A DNA stretch of 20,300 nucleotides from an uncultured Ruminococcus sp. GTDB taxonomy: Bacteria; Bacillota; Clostridia; Oscillospirales; Acutalibacteraceae. The stretch is taken from the NCBI GenBank assembly GCA_902797525.1, contig CADBSZ010000108.1, positions 1 through 20,300 of the forward strand. Direction: 5' to 3'. The translations under genes were made by a program, and so were the position numbers. The notes below the pieces were generated by a model, which made no database searches, was not told where the DNA came from, and saw only the letters and a program-made list of their open reading frames with translations. This document shows, piece by piece, positions 15,847-20,300 of the stretch. How positions within the stretch are numbered: position 1 is the stretch's first letter; each line of letters starts with the position of its first letter.

Positions 15847-17650
15847 GGTGGTGAGGAGTATTTTAAAGTATAAAAAACAAACGGAAAAATCCAAATACAC
15901 CGCCGACTTGCTTCGCTCCGCAGAACAGCGTATTAACTTTGTCTACATGATGCTGATGATTGCGTTTGAAGCGGCAATATTGATTTATATTCTTATTAAT
16001 ACCTGGGACGATAGCCGGTTTTGGTTTGGCGGAATGGCAGCAGGAATACTGTTGGCCGGGATTATCATCAACGCATTATTTCGGAAAAAGAATTATTCGT
16101 GGATAAGATTTGCGAATAATGTCGTGATGATTCTGTCCATTTTTATGCTGTGCCGTTTGTCTGAGTATATGGCGCTCATATTTATCTTGATTCCGTTTAT
16201 AAACAGCTTTTATTACCGACCGCGTTTCACCGCTTTGACAGGCGTTGTTTGCCTGTTTATGATGTATGTCGGCTTAATGAGTATCATGACGCCGGTTTAT
16301 AATGAAAACCTTGAAATAGACATTAATTCATTTAAAGTTGTGATTAACGCGTTTAACTTTTCGGACGAAATTGTCACCGCCGTATTAGGAGGGCGAAGCT
16401 TTTTGCTGATTGTCGCTGCGGCGATGGTTGTGGTTTCGGTTTATCTCTCCTTAAACAGCAGAAAATTCGCCATTCGTCAAAGCGATTTGCTGCAACGGAC
16501 GCTTGCCACGGAAACGGAACTAAACGTGGCGCGGAACATTCAGGAGGGATTTTTATCGTCCGATTTCCCCGAAAATGACGCTTATGAAGTGTATGCCGAC
16601 ATGACGACGGCAACCGAGGTCGGCGGCGACTTTTACGATTACTTTTTGACCGACGAGTCGCATCTGGCGATTGTTATCGGCGACGTGTCCGGCCACGGTA
16701 TGGCTGCCGCGATGTTCATGACGCTCTCCAAAACGCTGATCAAGGTCTATGCGCAGGCGCATGATTCACCTGACAAGGTGTTTGAGCACACCAACCGCTA
16801 TTTGCTGCAGTCCAATCCGGAAAGGTTTTTTCTGACGTGCTGGATGGGAATTTTGGATTTGTCCACCGGCATGCTGTCGTACGCTAACGCAGGACACAAT
16901 CCGCCGGTCGTTGTTCGTGACGGCAAGAATCCTGTGCTTCTGAAATCCAAGCCGAATTTTGTCCTTGGCAGAAAGCGGCTGGTGCGTTACCATGAAAACC
17001 ATGTCAAGCTCTCAAAGGGCGACAGACTGCTGCTTTATACCGACGGCGTCACCGAGGCGCAGTCGCCTGACGAGGCGCTTTTCGGCGACGGCAGACTGCT
17101 CGGCGTGGTGGAAGCGGCAAAAGAAAAAAACGCAAGGGAGCTGGTCTTATCCGTCCGCGAGGCGGTCGACGCGTTCGAGAACGGCCGCGAGCACAGCGAC
17201 GACGCGACGGTTTTGGCATTGTCCTTTAAGGATTTTTTACACCTTGAGCCGCACGAAAAAAAGACCTTTTTCCTCAATTCCGAAAGCTTTGACGACATTA
17301 CGGAATACATCGCCGAACAGTGCGCGGCGGCAGGCTGCGACGAAACGGTTGTCGGTCAAATCACCATTGCGTGCTCCGAAATTCTCGCCAACATTGACTC
17401 CTATGCTTATGAAAACGGCGGCGAGGTTGATATTTTGACAAAATGTCGCGACCGCAAAATGACGATTGTGTTTACGGACAGGGGAAAGCCGTTTAATCCG
17501 CTTTTGGTGCAGGAGCCCGACGTCACCCTTCCGCTTTCGAAGCGTAAGCCGGGCGGCTTGGGTATATTTATTGTTAAAAAGCTGATGAGCGACTCCGCTT
17601 ATGCCTACAAAAACGGTCAAAACGTTTTGACAATCGAGAAGGAGTTTTAA
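15815..17650 (+). CDS. Membrane PP2C (RsbU/SpoIIE-like) phosphatase fused to a C-terminal HATPase domain
   Basis: Up to 611 residues. About six membrane segments fill residues 40-215. A short helical linker leads to a PP2C/SpoIIE phosphatase: EVGGDFYDYF (Asp272), GDVSGHG (289-295, Asp290), YTDGVTEA (Asp410), HSDDAT (Asp462/463), all expected metal ligands. The last 130 residues form a GHKL domain: N-box with Glu522 and Asn526, DRGKPFNP (Asp555, Gly557) and GGLGIFIVKKLM. In the Rsb system such phosphatases dephosphorylate a STAS antagonist; here the matching STAS gene lies downstream. The start is uncertain. ATG 15815 overlaps the MATE gene by 32 bases without a ribosome binding site; GTG 15848 and GTG 15851 lie at the MATE stop in an AAGGTGGTGAGGAG sequence; the next ATG (15947) would cut into the first membrane segment. 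Translational coupling to the MATE gene is likely. Confidence 0.88.
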   Translation: MSPMLPLVINKVVRSILKYKKQTEKSKYTADLLRSAEQRINFVYMMLMIAFEAAILIYILINTWDDSRFWFGGMAAGILLAGIIINALFRKKNYSWIRFANNVVMILSIFMLCRLSEYMALIFILIPFINSFYYRPRFTALTGVVCLFMMYVGLMSIMTPVYNENLEIDINSFKVVINAFNFSDEIVTAVLGGRSFLLIVAAAMVVVSVYLSLNSRKFAIRQSDLLQRTLATETELNVARNIQEGFLSSDFPENDAYEVYADMTTATEVGGDFYDYFLTDESHLAIVIGDVSGHGMAAAMFMTLSKTLIKVYAQAHDSPDKVFEHTNRYLLQSNPERFFLTCWMGILDLSTGMLSYANAGHNPPVVVRDGKNPVLLKSKPNFVLGRKRLVRYHENHVKLSKGDRLLLYTDGVTEAQSPDEALFGDGRLLGVVEAAKEKNARELVLSVREAVDAFENGREHSDDATVLALSFKDFLHLEPHEKKTFFLNSESFDDITEYIAEQCAAAGCDETVVGQITIACSEILANIDSYAYENGGEVDILTKCRDRKMTIVFTDRGKPFNPLLVQEPDVTLPLSKRKPGGLGIFIVKKLMSDSAYAYKNGQNVLTIEKEF

Positions 17651-17659
17651 GGAGGGATT

Positions 17660-18850
17660 ATGAAAAAAACGAAACTGATTATCGCAGGTGATTTGTTGCC
17701 CATGCCCTGCAACTACGATTTGTTTGCTGCAGGGGACGCGCAGGCGCTGTTCGGCGAAAAACTGTGCACGCTGTTTGCGTCAGCGGATTTTCGCGTCTGC
17801 AATTTCGAGGGCTGTTTTACGGACAGTGATTGTCCGATTGAAAAAATCGGCCCGAGCATCAAAGCGCCTGTTACAACGATAAAGGCGATTAAAAATCTCG
17901 GAATCGACTACGCCTCCTTGGGCAACACGCATTCCATGGATTACGGCAGGCAGGGCTTTCTTGACACCTGCCAAACGCTCGATGAAAACCAAATCGGCTA
18001 TTTTGGCTGGGGCGGCGACAGCGCTTCTGTCAAAAGCTATGCGGTGCTTGAGGACGGAGACAGAAAAATTATTCTTTACAACACCACCGAGCGGTTTGAA
18101 AACGCGCCGCGTGAGGATTATCCCGGCGTGAATCTATATGATGAATATCGTGTGTGCCGCGAAATTCAGGCGCTGAAGAAGCAGTGCGATTATCTGATTG
18201 TGCTGTATCACGGCGGCATTGAGGGCACGCACTGCAACAGTGAAAAAATGCGCCGCCGTTTTCACCGCATGGCGGACAACGGCGCTGACGTGGTTATCTC
18301 GCAGCACACGCACGCCGTCGGTGAGGAGGAACGCTACAAAAACGCCTATTTCCTTTATGGGCAGGGAAACTTTTGTTTTCATTTCCGCCCTGACGTAACG
18401 CCGCTGTTGGCGGAGGGCCTGGTGCTGGAGCTGGATTTTTCCGACGACGGATTTCGTGTAAAGCCCCATCGCATTTTGCGCACGGAAAAGGGCTGCGTAT
18501 ATGATGAACAACAGGATTTGTCCGATTTTTACGCGCGCAGCAAAACGCATGACGCGCTGCTTAGCGGCGACAAACAGGCAAAGGCGGCGTTTGAGGCACA
18601 GTTCGGCAAGGACTGCGCCAACTGGGCTACCGTGTTTTTCTCGCTGTTTCGCGGCGTCAATTCCGAGGACGCGGAAAAACGAAAAGCACTCACCCCACAG
18701 GAGTTCGGCGAATACCTGAAAAACGCCTACACAAGACAACAGCTTCTCGGTATGCAAATGTTTATGCGCAACGAGGAGTTCAACGAAGTCGGCAACCAAA
18801 TTCTCAGCGATTTGCTGGAAAAAACAGATACAAAGGAGAATACACAATGA
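17660..18850 (+). CDS. CapA-family (poly-gamma-glutamate synthesis type) protein, soluble form
   Basis: A 396-residue protein with the metallophosphoesterase-like core of the CapA/PGA_cap family: GDLLP with Asp11, NFEG (Asn48, Glu50), GNTHSMDYG (Asn89, His91), VLYHGG and SQHTHAVG, and GQGNFCF. These are the positions that bind two metals in the fold. Known CapA proteins work outside the membrane on capsule polymers and have a membrane anchor. This one starts directly with the first strand (KLIIAGD) and has no signal peptide or membrane segment, so it is predicted to be cytoplasmic. Its place inside the NRPS operon, 9 bases after the phosphatase gene with AAGGAGGG, suggests a job in product tailoring, or possibly in signalling, but no function is established. 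Its stop overlaps the next start by ATGA. Confidence 0.85.
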   Translation: MKKTKLIIAGDLLPMPCNYDLFAAGDAQALFGEKLCTLFASADFRVCNFEGCFTDSDCPIEKIGPSIKAPVTTIKAIKNLGIDYASLGNTHSMDYGRQGFLDTCQTLDENQIGYFGWGGDSASVKSYAVLEDGDRKIILYNTTERFENAPREDYPGVNLYDEYRVCREIQALKKQCDYLIVLYHGGIEGTHCNSEKMRRRFHRMADNGADVVISQHTHAVGEEERYKNAYFLYGQGNFCFHFRPDVTPLLAEGLVLELDFSDDGFRVKPHRILRTEKGCVYDEQQDLSDFYARSKTHDALLSGDKQAKAAFEAQFGKDCANWATVFFSLFRGVNSEDAEKRKALTPQEFGEYLKNAYTRQQLLGMQMFMRNEEFNEVGNQILSDLLEKTDTKENTQ

Positions 18851-19143
18851 CAATCAAGGTTTATGAAGAAAACGGAACAACTGTAATCGCGCCCGAAGGC
18901 AAAATCGACCACGTCACTGTGGAAGAATTTGAGAACACGATTAATGAGACGGGAGAAAAATGCGAGTCGCTGACGCTTGATATGGCAGGTGTGGAATACG
19001 TCAGCTCGGCAGCGCTGAGAGCCGTTTTGAACGCCAATGATTTGATGGAAAAGAAGGGCGGCTTAACGCTGAAAAACGTAAACAGCAGAGTAATGGAGAT
19101 TTTCAACATCACCGGCTTTGCCGACTATTTGAACATTCAGTAA
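18847..19143 (+). CDS. STAS-domain anti-sigma-factor antagonist-like protein
   Basis: A 98-residue single STAS domain, the usual length of SpoIIAA/RsbV. The phospho-acceptor region reads GVEYVSSAALRAVL; Ser54 (or Ser53) lines up with the serine that is phosphorylated by SpoIIAB/RsbW kinases and dephosphorylated by SpoIIE/RsbU. The preceding strand SLTLDMAGV and the later GLTLKNVNSRVMEIFNITGF are typical. It overlaps the CapA-like gene by four bases (ATGA), with AAAGGAG 10 bases upstream, so translation is coupled. Within this operon its natural partners are the HATPase domains on the exporter and on the phosphatase. No sigma factor gene is adjacent, so it may act on protein activity rather than on transcription; that is inference. 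Confidence 0.92.
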   Translation: MTIKVYEENGTTVIAPEGKIDHVTVEEFENTINETGEKCESLTLDMAGVEYVSSAALRAVLNANDLMEKKGGLTLKNVNSRVMEIFNITGFADYLNIQ

Positions 19144-19156
19144 TTTTCTGCAAAAC

Positions 19157-19182
19157 AAAAACCGCCCTTTCGGGCGGCCGTC
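19157..19182 (-). terminator. Terminator for the minus-strand transpeptidase gene
   Basis: CCGCCC (19162-19167) and GGGCGG (19172-19177) form a tight stem with a TTTC loop. Read on the minus strand it is followed by TTTTTGTTTTG, so it works for the gene coming from the right. On the plus strand no T-run follows directly. Confidence 0.8.
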
Positions 19183-19224
19183 AAAAAAAGAAGCTGCGGC
19201 AACCGTCACAGCTTCTTTTTGTTT
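19182..19224. terminator. Bidirectional terminator at the end of the NRPS operon
   Basis: GAAGCTG (19190-19196) and CAGCTTC (19209-19215) pair, extended outward by AA/TT. TTTTTGTTTT follows on the plus strand and AAAAAAA precedes, so it can stop transcripts from both sides of this convergent gene pair. Confidence 0.85.
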
Positions 19225-19235
19225 TATCACATTAT

Positions 19236-20006
19236 TTATTCGTCCAAATCGCCGCCGAAATTCTTGAGCGAATCAATTGTGAACTTGCAGCCGGGCTTGA
19301 TATGCTGCATCACAAATTTCATTACGCTTTCGGGAACTGCCACACAGCCGCCGGTGTAGGGGCGGTTAACGCGAAAGCTGTGAAAGAAAAAGGCAAAGCC
19401 CTTTTCAAACTCACATTCGGAGTTGTAGCCCATGTTCAGCACATATTGATAGGCGTAGTCAAAATCCGCGATGTGCTCGCTGTTTTCGGTGTCAAGATTG
19501 GGAACGTCCTTGGTGGACACCAGCTCGTTGAAGTGGTTGTCCTTATCGCCTGACCAATAATACGTGTCGTCCACCTTGGTGTATTCCAGTTGACAGCCGG
19601 GATCGTCCGCCAGTCCGAACGCCTTGTCAACGGTAAAGGTGCCCACAGGTGTGTAGCAGTCGTTGATATTCGCTTTTCCCAAACCATCCAGACCGATAAA
19701 GCCGGGCGTTGCGATAAGCTGCTGCCATTTGCCGTCCTTATCCTTTTCGTGCATAGTGATGTACGCGGTTGTTTTGTCAACGCCCGCAACAACAATCATC
19801 TGCTCCGCGTCCTTTGCCGCTTCGAGTTTGGTTACCCATTCGGGAGAGGTGCGGGCAACCTGCTGAGTGAAATACAGGTCGGTTGCCGCCGCTTTTTCGG
19901 CAGACTCCTGCTTTTGTCCGCAGCCGCCGAGCGCCAGGGAGGAGGATATAACACTGATAGCTGCGAGTGCAATTGCCAAGGTTCCTTTCAGTGACTTTTT
20001 CATCAT
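19236..20006 (-). CDS. L,D-transpeptidase (YkuD-type) lipoprotein
   Basis: A 256-residue protein. Residues 1-29 are a lipoprotein signal peptide with lipobox LGGC (Cys29). The catalytic part shows TPVGTF, a middle GCQLEY region, FFFHSFRVN with His209, and YTGGCVAVPE with the nucleophile Cys221, the arrangement of YkuD/ErfK-like enzymes (COG3786 type) that cross-link peptidoglycan or attach proteins to it. TGGC replaces the commoner SHGC, as in many members of this subgroup. It would be anchored on the outer face of the membrane. AAAGGAG ends 6 bases before the first of two ATG codons; the second ATG would serve equally well. It is transcribed towards the NRPS operon and ends at shared terminators. 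No functional link to the operon is evident. Confidence 0.85.
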   Translation of the reverse strand: MMKKSLKGTLAIALAAISVISSSLALGGCGQKQESAEKAAATDLYFTQQVARTSPEWVTKLEAAKDAEQMIVVAGVDKTTAYITMHEKDKDGKWQQLIATPGFIGLDGLGKANINDCYTPVGTFTVDKAFGLADDPGCQLEYTKVDDTYYWSGDKDNHFNELVSTKDVPNLDTENSEHIADFDYAYQYVLNMGYNSECEFEKGFAFFFHSFRVNRPYTGGCVAVPESVMKFVMQHIKPGCKFTIDSLKNFGGDLDE

Positions 20007-20027
20007 AATTTCTCCTTTATTTCTCAG

Positions 20028-20064
20028 GTGACTTTATTATACAGGATAATTTTCAAAAAGTCAC
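20028..20064 (-). promoter_or_regulatory. Predicted promoter of the transpeptidase gene, framed by an inverted repeat
   Basis: On the minus strand GTGACT (20059-20064) and TATAAT (20036-20041) are 17 bases apart. GTGACTTT (20028-20035) and AAAGTCAC (20057-20064) are exact complements with 21 bases between them, flanking the -10 region and covering the -35 box. This arrangement would suit a dimeric regulator. Confidence 0.55.
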
Positions 20065-20093
20065 TATTTTTTCAGAATTGAATACGATTGACG

Positions 20094-20130
20094 CAAAAAA
20101 AGACTATGGAATCCGAAAACTCCATAGTCT
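20094..20130 (-). terminator. Terminator after the GGDEF gene
   Basis: AGACTATGGA (20101-20110) and TCCATAGTCT (20121-20130) are exact complements with a 10-base loop. Read on the minus strand, the stem is followed by TTTTTTT (20094-20100). Confidence 0.85.
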
Positions 20131-20146
20131 GTCATATTTGACTCAT

Positions 20147-20300
20147 TCAGCGCAGAACGCTGAGGTCATATTCGTTAAGCTTGTAGTATGCGGCTTTGGC
20201 GACATACATCTCCCGATCGGCTTTTTTGACAAGCTCCTCAACCGTAAGTCCCTGATGCTCCTTTGCCAGCGCGTAGCCCGCGGAAAGACTCAAACCGATT
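20147..20300 (-). CDS. GGDEF-domain protein (probable diguanylate cyclase), C-terminal end
   Basis: A partial minus-strand frame of 51 codons enters from the right edge and stops at TGA (20147-20149). It reads IGLSLSAGYALAKEH, then LVKKADREMYVAKAAYY, the typical last strand and helix of a GGDEF domain (S-x-G-x-A followed later by ADxxMYxxK). The catalytic GGDEF loop and any sensor part lie outside the window, so activity cannot be judged. GGDEF enzymes make cyclic di-GMP. A terminator follows 16 bases after the stop, so this is the end of its transcript and it is separate from the transpeptidase gene. Confidence 0.8.
   Translation of the reverse strand, partial: IGLSLSAGYALAKEHQGLTVEELVKKADREMYVAKAAYYKLNEYDLSVLR

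Noticed and set aside
1..20300. CRISPR array, tRNA, rRNA, insertion sequence or phage attachment site
   Set aside because: No regularly spaced repeats, cloverleaf-like sequence, transposase or integrase frame was found on either strand by reading.

Overview
The window looks like chromosome from an anaerobic gut-type Clostridium relative (Firmicutes, Clostridia; possibly Oscillospirales/Ruminococcaceae, which is an inference). The grounds are moderate GC content, strong AAGGAG-type ribosome binding sites, near-consensus sigma-A promoters, and the protein families present: SpoIIAB/RsbU/STAS partner-switch parts, an FtsX-type ABC transporter with a very large outer domain, and a thioester-reductase NRPS of the kind known from gut Clostridia.

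Layout. (1) 1-600: the 3' end of an oligopeptide-binding protein gene, then two terminator hairpins. (2) 600-5464, minus strand: a radical SAM protein, a GNAT acetyltransferase broken by an internal deletion with frameshift, and a 1169-residue fused ABC ATPase/permease. (3) 5465-5638: a divergent control region with two near-consensus promoters and two copies of a TGACA-N3-TGTCA operator. (4) 5639-7978, plus strand: TetR regulator, carboxymuconolactone decarboxylase-cupin fusion, a ruined flavodoxin-like lipoprotein gene (nonsense codon plus in-frame internal deletion), an intact flavodoxin, and a strong terminator. (5) 8061-19220, plus strand: a promoter with an adjacent 12-bp inverted repeat, then a compact five-gene operon: NRPS (A-T-C-A-T-R), MATE exporter fused to a HATPase/anti-sigma-like domain, membrane PP2C phosphatase fused to a second HATPase domain, CapA-like metallophosphatase-fold protein, and a STAS anti-sigma-antagonist protein, ending at a terminator. 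(6) 19236-20300, minus strand: a YkuD-type L,D-transpeptidase lipoprotein and the C-terminal end of a GGDEF protein.

The most interesting region is the NRPS operon. The synthetase has no starter condensation domain and no thioesterase. It ends in an NADPH-dependent reductase, so the likely product is a small acyl- or dipeptidyl-aldehyde (or alcohol, or a pyrazinone if both building blocks are amino acids). Its first adenylation domain appears to lack the Asp that normally holds the substrate alpha-amino group. The product would leave by the MATE pump. What stands out is that the pump carries a kinase-like HATPase domain on its C-terminus, and the same operon encodes a PP2C phosphatase with its own HATPase domain and a STAS protein with the usual phospho-acceptor serine. 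These are the components of a Spo/Rsb partner switch, here physically attached to an exporter and a membrane sensor and with no sigma factor in view. I infer that the switch may control export or synthesis directly; this is untested.

No tRNA, rRNA, CRISPR array, insertion sequence or phage gene was seen.
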